NCBI RefSeq assembly: GCF_024586455.1
Contig: NW_026089623.1
Coordinates: 3,283,367 to 3,347,366, forward strand
Origin: Bactrocera neohumeralis
Lineage: Eukaryota; Arthropoda; Insecta; Diptera; Tephritidae
DNA: 64,000 nucleotides
Direction: 5' to 3'
Position numbers and translations under genes: made by a program. Of this stretch, positions 34,435 to 45,240 are shown piece after piece. Under the pieces are notes generated by a model. It made no database searches and was not told the DNA's origin. It saw nothing but the letters and a program-made list of their open reading frames with translations. Numbering within the stretch: position 1 is the stretch's first letter; each line of letters opens with the position of its first letter.

Positions 34435-36085
34435 GAAGAAGACTGGCTCATAGATTATTCATGAATACAAATCTCACGGCTATTCAAATCATATTTTATG
34501 CCTACGCGGTGTTGGTAAAGAGTGGTTTTAGTGACTTCGTAAAAGCTACAAAACTGAAACTTCTTTATTTCTCATCTTTTCATATAATCATTTTCTTAAA
34601 GCTTCATCTTACATTCTTGGAAGTGCAAACCTTAGGTTGTTAGATGATTCCCTGAAGTTTTCTTTTGAAATAGCACAAGAAATCACATCAAAACATCGTT
34701 AAATTACTAATACTATACATAGGAGCATTTTCCTTCAAAAACCGAACAAAAATGAAAATTACTAACTTCAGCGATGCTACTCAAAATTAATTTTTTTAGT
34801 ACCTAAGTAACCGTTCTACAATGTACCGGTTAAATGAATGACTTTTAGCCCGCTATATTGCCACACAAGTAGTCGGAACCTAGACTTCGTTCAGAACGCA
34901 CGTGCTTATTCGCAAAACTCTCTATTGTTCTCGAAATTGCAAGTGGTTTTTTGTGTTGCTTGAAGTGAATTCTGGAAAATATTTTTTATGGATTCTGGAC
35001 AAAATGGTACGTCTTTAATATTAATGTTATAAAGATTAATTTAGTTAATGTATAATTTTGTTTTTTTTCGGAAAACAATGAGTCATTAAAAAAACAAAAA
35101 AACATATACGATTAAATATTTTCCTCGTCTTTGGAACATAATATTCCTTTCATATTCCTATGTTACTCTGTGAAAATGAGCGAGATCGGACTACAACCAC
35201 GCCTACTTCCCATATAACACAATTTAAAAATCCATTTGATTCTTTCACTTTCCAGTACACAAATAAAGAATTAATTAATATAACGGAATAAAATTTTGCG
35301 GTAATAATTCTCTTAGAGTAAGCCACCTTTTAACCAATAATTGTTCAAATCCAATCAAAACTGTTCAATCCCCTAGGTAACGAATATGTGGACCCCAGTA
35401 CCTATAGTTGACTTTTGACCGAAAATATCGTTTAATGTGTGATATATGAAATTGAAATTCACATAGAATCCTTTCCTGGCAATAGTATTTCATTGTGTCA
35501 AAAATGGGTTGAATCGGGTCAATACCTTCCTGAGCCCCCTTATACCTAATATAAAGGTTTTAGAACTTCTCGGTCACTTTATTTTGAATATATCCGCCAA
35601 TATTTGAGTCATCTCAATTAAAATTGCAGAACATGTTTTATTCACAACAGTGTATCTTTGCGCCTTAAATAGATACAAATGCGCGAAAACTTTACCCCCC
35701 TCTACAACTATTACCAAGATTTTCGGACATCCACTTGACCTTGCTCCATATAATTGGTGATTGTATGTAAGGTACCTAAGTGAGACCGAGGGAACATTTT
35801 TTTGAGTATGTGACATATTAATAATATATGGGATGAGCAAAAATAGATTAAATCTGGTCGACACTACCCCCTGCTCAAATATAAGTATTCAATATAAAAT
35901 GTTCAGTTGCACCCGAATTTAGTCCTTCCTTACATGTTTTATTTTAATATATTGCATTATTACATTCAATCATGCATTCTTATTCATTTTCATTCATAAA
36001 ATCACTTTAAATAATTTTGTCCGGTTTTTGAGAACAAATGCTCCTATGTGCGACATTGAAAATATTTTGAAAACACATTTGTATG
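34435..36085. other. Intergenic region with a possible dispersed repeat and a candidate first exon
   Basis: 34987-35006 reads ATGGATTCTGGACAAAATG directly followed by GTACGT, which looks like a short first coding exon (MDSGQN) with a donor site; no matching downstream exon was found. 35170-35590 (GAGATCGGACTACAACCACG onward) resembles a sequence type I associate with dispersed repeats in higher flies. No longer ORF with a domain. Confidence 0.3.
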
Positions 36086-36702
36086 CTGTGGAATCTAAGT
36101 CGTTCGGACCGACAATGTGTGTTTTCGAAGAGTTTTCACTGACAACTATCAATAGCGGCAATCTCTTGCTCTTGCAAGATTGCACGATGACACAAAATGC
36201 AAAAATCCTATACCGAAATATGCAAGACCAAGAGAGCACCCATTGCAGAATCTAGTGATATGTATATGACGGCACGAAAATAAACGTGGGGTTTGGTCTG
36301 ACATATTTATAGCCATTGCAAATTTTTCTGCGTGTGTTTGTTGTTGTGCCGTTGCACCAAGAGGAAAATTCTGCAATTTCTGCACCGCCCAAGGTTTTGC
36401 AAGAGCAAGAGAATCCCCCTAATATGAGAATATCAAGCGACAGCTGTTTTTTTATATGGAATGAAAACAAATATCAAATGACACTTTAGGGACGGCAAAA
36501 TATGTATGTCTTCCAAAAACATCGATTAAACTAGAGCAGGCACCAATTATAATGAGTGGAATGTAAGTTTTCAAGTAGTTTTCAGCGAAAACTGTGTTTT
36601 CGTTTGACAGATTTTACATGGACGAAAACACAAGTTTTCGTGCGAAAACCAGTTTTTCCCACGAAAACATGTTTTCGTTGTCGGTCCGAACATAGTATAA
36701 GA
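36086..36702 (+). mobile_element. MITE with GTTCGGACCGACAA termini, probable Harbinger type
   Basis: The right end, read inward, is TACTATGTTCGGACCGACAA; the left end at about 36089 (GTCGTTCGGACCGACAA) is a worn match. The termini resemble the 13553-14092 MITE (CATGTTCAGACCGA). It is interrupted by the small MITE at 36154-36420. Confidence 0.55.
36154..36420 (+). mobile_element. 267-bp MITE, relative of 16743-17218, AAT target duplication
   Basis: Termini containing CTCTTGCTCTTGCAAG are inverted; AAT at 36151-36153 and 36421-36423. The inner sequence around TTTGTTGTTGTGCCGTTG matches the longer relative. Confidence 0.75.
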
Positions 36703-37093
36703 GATACATATATACAACAAATGTTGGCAGGTTTTGTGTCAGACAAGAACATGAGATGCGTACTTAGGACGGTCCGAGTACTTCTCGAACCACTTGAAAA
36801 TAAATTAAGGGGAGTTTGTAGAAGAAAGGTCGGTATGCGAACATACCGCGCTCTGTATAGTGTAATTTATATTGTTGAATAAACAAATCTAAATCTGGAG
36901 GAAAATATTTTCAAAACCGAGCTCAATTTGGCTTGAAGTATTTTAATTGGAAAGTGTGTAATTTCGTTTTTTTGTTAATAATTCATATAATTTTTATACC
37001 ATTTAACTGACGTCATTTTTATTTTTAATTTTAATGCGATTTAACAGAACTCAAATCTCATTTTATTAAAATAAAATTTAATATTATACGTGA
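36703..37093. other. AT-rich intergenic sequence
   Basis: Nothing recognised. Confidence 0.3.
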
Positions 37094-37132
37094 TTAGCAG
37101 CCCGCCCCGGCTTCACACGGGTATTAAACAAT
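37094..37132 (-). repeat. Helitron 3' terminus
   Basis: On minus, CGTGTGAAGCCGGGGCGGGC is followed by TGCTAA and then T. A GC-rich palindromic stretch shortly before a CTRR end inserted before T is the classical Helitron 3' end, and it lies about 300 bp downstream of the helicase pseudogene on the same strand. Confidence 0.7.
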
Positions 37133-37393
37133 CATTTCAAAAGTTATAATTTTGTACACACTCTCCCAGACATACTTTCTCGGTTTTACGTGGGATCATT
37201 AAGAATTAGGTAAATGAAGGAAATTCGAACATGAAAGTATATTTTTTTTTTGTATTATAACTATTTTTTTAATTTTGGTTAAAAGACTTTTATTATATAT
37301 TTTACTTTATCTGCTCCTGAAAAATAATTTATTTAGTCAGAGGTCCCTGTCTACGATATTTGTTGTTAACTTGTTTTGTGGCAGCAATATAAA

Positions 37394-38698
37394 TTAATTT
37401 TCAGGACCTCCGATCTGGGATAGACCAACATACAGTTGGCCATGAGTAAAACATTCTTTTCGTAGATCAATCCATACTGATTCGAAAGTTTGGCCTTGGG
37501 ACTTGTTTGTAGTTAGAGCGAAAGATGTTTTCACTGGAAATTGAAGCCGTTTAAATGGGATCGGCAGATTACTTGGGATCATCGGAATCCTCGGTATATG
37601 AAGTAGTTGACCAGCTGCTGTGCCGGTGATAATGGTTGTTACAACTAAGTTGTCCTTCAATTCCTTAATAAGAAGCCTCCTCCGTTGCACATGCTCGGGA
37701 CTTAAATTCCTCAAAAGCTTGCATGGAATTCCAATTTTTAAAGCCAATTCATGTGGTGGCAGTCCAGAACGGTTCAATGAATTTAAAAGCTCCTAGGGAT
37801 AATAGACAGCGTCTTCAATATTAGTAATGGTGTCTATCGATTTGTATCGGGAACTTTTTAAATAATTAAATCTGGACTTTTTGAATAATTAAATCGTTTA
37901 TTCCGTTGACACTATCATTCCTGGGTGACACTATTGCCCTAGAACACAACCAATGAAATTTCTTTTCGAGCAAAGTCTCGATGTCCGTGTATACTCCACC
38001 TATTAAAATTTCTAAACTATGGACTATTTGGCCTAGGGACTCATCCTGAAGAATATTACAATTACTCCTTAAATTTGGAGTGGGAAAAATTCCCTCCCCA
38101 AGTTTAAGCAGTTGCTGTGAAAAATTACCATCAGTAATTCCATGAAGATGAGCTCTCATATTCGTCCGTAATTTTATATTTTCAATCGAAGTCCTTAAGG
38201 GCGACGATATTAAGCATGCATTGATGTTAATGACAGGAAGAGTCTGTCTCGCATACCTGTTAATGACAGGAAGAGTCTGTCGGAAGTCTCCAGCAAATAC
38301 AAAGGTTATACCGTCCATGAGAGCAAAGGAGTTTGTACGGCCTTTTAATATTCTGTTCAAGGCCTCTATAAGTGCTTTATAGCTCATGGTGTATTCATCC
38401 TACATAATCAATGGGGCGTCTTGCAATAGTTAACCAATAGGCCCATTTTTGCGGATAGAACGTATTGAATGATGTTCAAGATTTATGGATAATGGAAGTT
38501 TAAACGCTGAATGAGCAGTTTTTCCATCCTTGAGAGAGTTGCAGCAACTTCTGACGAAGCAACTGCTATCGCTATCTTCCCTGTTTGTCTAATTTTAGCA
38601 AGTATTAAATTTGCAAGAAACGTCTTGCCAGTGTCTTGCCGCATCCAAAAAGAAATGTTGTTTTTGTTATTATTCACGCCATTACTCGCCCTTTTCAC
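37394..38698 (-). pseudogene. Helitron helicase (Pif1-like C-terminal domain), degenerate
   Basis: The C-terminal helicase half of a Helitron Rep-helicase, in minus-strand order: Walker A region (38483-38698, DTGKTFLANLILAKIRQ, then GKIAIAVASSEVAATL); motifs II-III (37866-38387, FVFAGDFRQTLPVI, with a short internal duplication of RQTLPVI, then TNMRAH); and motifs V-VI (37394-37777, NRSGLPPHELALKIGIPCKL, then KTSFALTTNKSQGQTFE and GQLYVGLSQIGGPEN). The Walker A lysine is kept, but GPGGTGKT has become RQDTGKT, and SR of motif VI has become SQ. Stops and frame breaks separate the pieces. The Rep nuclease domain is absent. Confidence 0.85.
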
Positions 38699-38701
38699 TG
38701 T

Positions 38702-39755
38702 ATTGCCGCATAGTTAAATTCTAAATAACATTATCTGTTATAAATATATTATAAAATTATAAATGGTTCAGACCATCTTTCATTTCATGCAACGGTTTAG
38801 TCAGCTAATCCCGTTTTTTTTTTTATTTCATCATATGTAATCATTATTGGAACTAGTTACAAAATCCTTGCTGTATAATATAACAGTAATTCTTAATACT
38901 TTCGTTATGGTTTTTCTATCCTTTGATTCATAGCGTTACGGCTTAAATGGTTCAAGAGGATTGCGAACGCGTATATTCACAACTGTTTTGGATTCATCAT
39001 TTTCAGAGAATCCTAAGCAAAAATTTATAAGTATTGTGAACTCATAACCAAACACTTGGGAATATTTCGCAAACTTGCACCAAAAAAACATTCCTTCGTT
39101 TTGGCGTAAAATTCAATTGCATCGGTTCGGTTATTTAAAGTTAATTTGGTTTTTATTTATTATAACGTTTAATAAAGATACATTTTGTGAAAATTTCAAC
39201 TGGATTTGGTTAATAAATTATAATTATAATCAAAAATATTCCGGATAGTATGTCGTTGTAAGTAGTAATTTATTGACCATCTATAAACGCATCAAACAGC
39301 GGAATACCCAAACCAAACCAAGACCATAACGCTACTTTATGGACATTTTTTTAACGAATTTGATGCAGCATATGACGTAAGCCATTCAATCAATCCACCA
39401 CTAAATATTCTGCAAATGTCCTTCCAAAATACCTTCGAGGAAACATTAACAGCAACGGAGGGTAATTTATGCGATTCGCCCAGTGCTGGTACTAAAAAGA
39501 AAAAAAGTGGATGGATAATATTAAAATAATGATCTCAGCACTTGTGACATTAAAACTAATATATATTTGAATGTGGAATTAATTAAAACTCTGACCGACT
39601 TAAAAACTGTTTCTTTATAAAACTGTAACTAGATCTTACATTTCATTTTAATTAATGTTAAAATATATTTTAAAGTGAATGATTGTGTTTTATTAATGTT
39701 TAATAAGTTGTATGTATTATGTATGTATATAAATGTGAAAATAAATATATTAATA
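38702..39755. other. AT-rich intergenic sequence
   Basis: No recognisable gene. 39301-39540 has short open segments with no domain. Confidence 0.3.
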
Positions 39756-40298
39756 GCGGGATTCTGTAACCAGTCTCTAGTCTCTATTTGAGACATTTTG
39801 AGGCAAAGTCTCAATTTGAGACAAGTTACTATTCACTAAACAGTCTCTAGCGTTAGTCTCAAATTATTGAGACCTGGTAGTTAGCAGGTCACAAAACTAA
39901 AACGAACTCTTGTCTGCCATTTTGAATATACTGAATAGAGATCATCATAGATATTAATCGATTGTCGTTTCTTTATATTTTGTAAGTAACTCAAACACGA
40001 AAAGGTTAAAAATAAATCAATTTTACATAAATTTCGTAAATATTACGAAACAAAGTCAACATATATTTTTATTTTCATTGATAATTATGTTTTTTGACTA
40101 TGTTATAGAAAATTTAATATTTGTTATCGACATATTTATTTTCATTCAAGTGTAAAAACATCTCTGAATAATGAAATGTAATAGATTTTGTGACTGTCAC
40201 TTACAGAATAGCAATATCATCTCAAGTCTCAAAAATTGTCTCTAACTTAAAATCTCAAATTTAGAGACTTGAGACTGTCTCAAGTTACTGAATCGCAC
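39756..40298 (+). mobile_element. MITE family M, complete reference copy (543 bp)
   Basis: Inverted ends GCGGGATTCTGTAACCAG and, from the right, GTGCGATTCAGTAAC, each followed by runs of GAGAC/GTCTC motifs. It is uninterrupted and so gives the empty site for the insertions in the copies at 1985-7709 and 13459-14423. The target duplication is unclear. No ORF. Confidence 0.75.
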
Positions 40299-40394
40299 GG
40301 TAAATCTAAGATGCAAACAAAGTTGCCAATTATTTCTCATTCAATATTGTTGGGAATTTTGGTCTTGGATTCCTTTATCAACATTAGTTGTTCC

Positions 40395-40640
40395 AATAGT
40401 TAAAGGCATGCAATGATAATATTCTGGATGGCACTTTCTAAATGGCCTGACATTAATGCAATTTAAAATTTTGAATTTTTGTTTGTAAACACCAAAAGCC
40501 TGCTCTACTTATGTGGACTCTTGTTGAGCCGAGATAATAATTAAAAGTGCTCTGCTCACGGTTGAGGGTGCCTTTTCGATTGTAATAACTAATGGCATCC
40601 ACCTTTGGGGATGGTATTTTAAAAAGAGTTTCGAAGTTTT
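40395..40640 (-). pseudogene. PIF/Harbinger transposase fragment (C-terminal)
   Basis: On minus, YNRKGTLNREQSTFNYYLGS followed by TRVHISRA, and after a one-base frame change FGVYKQKFKILNCI, matches the HARBI1 region leading to the third catalytic acidic residue and beyond. In HARBI1 the equivalent is R-x2-EQ-x2-FN...E-x-AFG; here the glutamate position reads S (HISRA). Only this piece is left. Confidence 0.6.
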
Positions 40641-40678
40641 AGTCAAAACTGTCTCTCTCTCATAATTGTAAGTGAGCA

Positions 40679-41693
40679 GGGGTCGAATCGTTACATCCGT
40701 GCACGGATCGGCAAATATACGAAAGAAAATTACGTGGTACGTCAATCGTATGCGGTGATTGGCATTATGACATACGATAGCAAACGGATCTTAATGTATT
40801 TTCAATTCACAATAGTTTTTAAATTCCACATTGCTTTGGATCGTATTTTTAGGTCACAATAGATGTGGAACTGTCAAAACTGTTGCGAAATTTTCAATAA
40901 ACTAACAAAAACTAATTAAATATCAAAATGAATCCAACTTTGTTTTTTTATTTGAGCTGAATAGTGCGGAGATAGCTATGAGAGCCGTAGGTATAAAAAA
41001 AATTATGAATCCTCATTAATAAAATTTTCTTTGTAGATGTATCGTTGAACAAAGCATTGAAATCTTAAAAAGACGGTGGAGTATTTGAGGACATGGCAAG
41101 AGAAAAAGGTATCACCCCACAAAAGTGGAAGATTTGCTAACGTTTGTGAGGCATTACATAACATCTGCATAAAATTTACAATTAGTTACGACCCTCAAAA
41201 ATTGCGATTCTTATCACACACAAGAAATTGACAACGGGGTAGCGAACCGCTTCAAAGCAATTGACCAAATAAATAATTTTAATTTAAAAATGTATATATC
41301 CTTAACCTTGTAAATAATTTTATTTTTATTGTCAACTCAAATACAAAAATTTTGTTCATATAAATAATTTTCTTTTTAATTTTTAATTAGATATTCCATT
41401 CAATGGTTTCTTGTTTATGTTCTTTATTCCTAAAAATGATAAAAAAACTCAAAATTTAAAAAAAAATTGCTCACATTTCCATAAATTTGTCTATTACGAT
41501 TGGTAGTTTGCGTTCGAACGACGATTCGAACGAACGGATACGTTTATATACTCGCTCACGTATGTCATCATGCCAGGTTACGATAGAAGCGTTACGATCA
41601 CGTATATAAGCGTTACGATCACGTATATCATAATACGAAATACAGACTTTTACGTGACGAGTTATACGTTCACGGATGTAACGATTCGACCCC
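40679..41693 (+). mobile_element. 1015-bp TIR element with Harbinger-like transposase remnants
   Basis: Perfect 23-bp inverted termini beginning GGGGTCGAATCGTTACATCC. Inside on plus, about 41037-41210, translated segments CIVEQSIEILKRRWSIFED (with frame changes) and FANVCEALHNICIKF match the end of a HARBI1-type transposase. Near the right end AGCGTTACGATCACGTATAT is present twice in tandem (41588 and 41608). No clear target duplication was found. Confidence 0.65.
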
Positions 41694-42449
41694 AGTATTC
41701 ACACTTATACTCATTCCGTGAATAATTTGCCTGCTTCATAGTCAATTTTTTGCAAGTAGCTCAAAGTTGTGCTTAACTCATTCACTGCAAATCACTGGTT
41801 TGTTTGATGGATATCGAAAATTGTTTAAAATAAAAAAATAATAATGGAACATTATGGATAAAAGTAAACATAGTTACAATATACATACATATGTATGCTC
41901 ATTTCAGTTCGTATGCGATTTATCGCATTTAATATAAACTAAATGTACGTCTTGGGACATATATTTGTTAATAATGTATTATTATATAAATATATAAATA
42001 TTTGCTTTATAAAAATATATTTATGCATTTCAGATATAATCTAGAAGCTGGATGCTATTGAGACCCATACGGTAAATGTGGTGTTGATGACCTTCTCACT
42101 GCCATACAAAAGCAATTAAAAGGCAAAGTAAGTTAAAAAAACAAAACGGTAACTATATTTAAATTATTAATTTTCTAGATGTCAGAAAAGGTCGAAGTGG
42201 AAGCGTAAAGCAAATTCCGCGTCAAAGCGGCAAAGATGCACCACTCAATTAGCAGAAACAGCGAAAAACGCTACTACCTTCCTCAGTTGCCGACCTTACA
42301 GCAGGCATGGATAATATAATACGAATCTCTCGCATTGGCTGTCATTTTTCTCTCAAACGCGTTCCCTGCATTTACAAAGTGTTTAATTTAGTGTTTTGTA
42401 TAATTTATCGAAAAAGCCAAAAGTAAAGAAATGTGGGGTGTAGTATATA
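41694..42449. other. Intergenic sequence
   Basis: Nothing assigned. 42180-42260 has an open stretch ending GKDAPLN-stop that recalls the small ORF in the 54-56 kb palindrome, but the similarity is short. Confidence 0.25.
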
Positions 42450-43140
42450 AGTATATACAGCAGTGGTCGGCAAGTGCCGAGTGCACGCATACAAAAATAT
42501 TCTTGCTTGTGTATGTGGCAAAAATACTCATTGCCGCTGTCAAATTGTAAGCCCAAAAAATTTTGCGCGCAAATAATATATACTTTTTTGAAAATTTCAC
42601 AGAACACTTTAAAAATAACTGAGAAGTATTAGATATTACAAAATAAAAAATATCAGAACTGCTTTTCGAAAATTTTAAAAATCATTCCCTTGTAAGGGGT
42701 AGAAGTCTGAAAAAATGTTAAACGTATTCTGAATAATATTGGAAAAATGCGCAAAGCTAATTCGATTCACCTTGCAGTGCTAGCGCCCCGGAAGGTGACG
42801 TGATAGGTCGCGTGGATTATATAAGTATGTACATACATATGTCATTTTCAAGCTTAAAAATAAAACACACTAATCCACATATTTGTTTACTTCTTTGTTT
42901 ATTGTTTACTTCAGGTATTTTTCATTATAACTAAGAAAAAAACGTGAATGTATTTAATTTCACTAAAATTATAAAAAAAAATAAAAACTTCAATTTGTTA
43001 ATCATAAAAAGTTTATACATATGTAATCCGCACAACTACTGCAGGGTTAAATATATGAATATTTAATTAAAAAAAATATTATTAATATTATTTAAAATTA
43101 TAGGTTAACTTTTCGTTTACTGTTTGCACCTTAAGTTTAA

Positions 43141-44358
43141 CCATTAAACAGTTCTTAAAATGTCATCTATATTTATATCAGTTTTGTTAAGTTTAATTCT
43201 CATGAGGTCTTCTAAATTCGTGTCTGTTAAACGATTCCCATGTTTGCTTTTAATGATTTTTAATATAGAAAAAGCGTTTTCGCACATATAGGAGGTGCCA
43301 AACATTGAATAGAGCTTATATATTTCGGTTGTGCAATTCGGGTATTTTTTTTTACATATTTGCTTCCAAAACTCCTTTCCCGTCGCCAAAGGTAATGAGA
43401 CATCTTCTATCATTTGTTGTATTTCTTTTCTAATTGCGGGGCTTTGATTTTGTACATCAGAAACATAAGTGTTATTGTGTAGGTCTATAGCCGGTAATAT
43501 TTTTTTAAAATCTTCAAATCTCTTGTTTCTGTTGTGAAATATTTCCTCACTTGTTGTAAAGAATTCTTGAAATAAAGAATCTGAAATACATAAATTAAGT
43601 GATCCAGTTTACGGCAGTGAGCTTCTATTTTTATTTCTTAATTTTTCATTTAAAATTTGTAATTTTCTTTGGGTTTGCTGATATATAATGCAATGAAATG
43701 TTGGCACATCAATATGTTTGGTTAAATGCCCAATAAAGCCCTTCTTTTTTCCAACCATCACCTTTGCTCCATCTGTGCAGACAGCACTCAATTTATTTTT
43801 GTCAATAATTGAAAAAACTCTCTCATTAACAGCTTTCCACAATGTTTGTCCATTTACATGACCATGCAAAGAAACTAACCCAACAAATTCCTCATAAGTA
43901 ACCAAATTTTCGTGGACTGTTTTCAAAAAAATTATTAATTGGCATGTATTACCTATGTCAGTACTGTCATCTAAACAAATAGAAAAAAAACAAACATTCC
44001 TGAAGGCGTTTTTTCAAATCCTCAAAATTACTAATTTTTGCTGTACGGCGATTAAGAGTTCTGGCTGATAATGGAATCGTTTCAACAAGCAAAGCCATAT
44101 CTTTGCCACTTTGGCCAAAGCAATTTAAAACATTTTCAACAAGATTTTTTACAAAAGGACCGTCTTCATATGGACGACATTTCTTTGCCAATGCAAGCGC
44201 AACAACATAAGAGGCTTTTAATATTTGGCGTTCTTCACAATTTTGATTATGATCTGGCTATTTTAAAAATTTATTGAACACTTTGGCTTTCATTTCGACA
44301 AGTAGTTCCGCTCTTTCATCATTTTTGTACTTTTCATAATCAATATGGTGTGACATGT
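43141..44358 (-). pseudogene. hAT transposase (GTF2IRD2/ZBED5-like group), degenerate
   Basis: The gene of hAT-1. It starts at ATG 44356-44358 (MSHHIDYEKYKNDERAELL) with an early stop at about 44272. The following fragments read SYVVALALAKKCRPYEDGPF, then QSGKDMALLVETIPLSARTL (43967-44191), a broken CLDDSTDIG with the first catalytic aspartate, then LVSLHGHVNGQTLW and AVCTDGAKVMVGKKKGF with the second (43609-43926). A central deletion precedes the hAT dimerisation domain (43144-43413), YMCENAFSILKIIKSKHGNR followed by LTDTNLEDLMRIKL. At least three frame breaks. No BED zinc finger is visible at the start. Confidence 0.85.
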
Positions 44359-44544
44359 TATATGATTATGTTATATTTGCTGCATTTTGCTAATTGTGTC
44401 GAACAAATGTAGCATTGCGGCTTTTTTAAATAATTTTCAAAGAAAAAAAACATCAATTCCCAAGAATTGTCAAACATATTTTTGCAGTGTATTTGAATTA
44501 AATAAGCGCGCATAATGTTGCTTTAACAAAAGTCAAGCTGAGAC

Positions 44545-45128
44545 CAGGAATAAAGGGATGTTAAACTTATTCCAGTGTGAGAGCGCCTCAAAATTAGCGT
44601 TTTTTATAACATTTTTCATTATGGCCAGATTGGACAAAATAATAATTTTTGGGCATTTAAATTGAACCACCCAACATTTAGTACGAATAAAAATTATTTA
44701 TTATATGGAGAAACTATTTAAATCTTTTTAACGAATATTATAACAACTGACTTTTGTCCTTTCAATACCCAATAATAGGATTTAAGCTTTATACCTCGCA
44801 ATCATTAAATGTTTTTAATCATTTTCCACTGATAACAAAACTATGATGCTTCAAATTACAAAACGTTTCATCAAATATCTTTAAATTTCACAAATTTATT
44901 TAATTTTCATTGTTTTACATTTTTATAAGAGGTCTTGAACGATGCAACAAATCCCTCCGTTTACATATTTTTTTGGTAAGATTTCAATCTGGCCATGGCT
45001 TGTTTCCAATTGATAAACGTCAAAACCTACTGAACTCGATTAGCTGTCAAAGTTCAGTAGGTTTTGACGTTTAGCAATTGCTCTCTCACTTCCAGTGAGA
45101 AAGGAGTTAAACATCTCTTTATCTCCTG
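44545..45128 (+). mobile_element. MITE family F copy nested in hAT-1
   Basis: Ends CAGGAATAAAGGG and CAGGAGATAAAGAG (from the right). Flanks share CTGAGAC (44538-44544 and 45126-45132, overlapping the terminus), so the duplication is 4-8 bp depending on where the end is placed. It corresponds to one arm of 7718-8949. Confidence 0.75.
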
Positions 45129-45240
45129 AGACTAGCTGCTTTGTGTATACAAATCTCTTGCGTGAATTGCCGATCGTGTCTGTGTAAAAACACGATTGCA
45201 GTCGGGCCCGCGGGTCTATGGGCTGCCTACCACTGATATA

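Larger units (their letters stand above)
42461..45235 (-). mobile_element. hAT element (hAT-1) with 8-bp target duplication
   Basis: Termini CAGTGGTCGGCA and, from the right, CAGTGGTAGGCA are inverted and flanked by ATATACAG at 42453-42460 and 45236-45243, the 8-bp duplication of the hAT superfamily. It carries a decayed transposase and a nested MITE (44545-45128). It is inserted at the left end of a second hAT. Confidence 0.9.
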
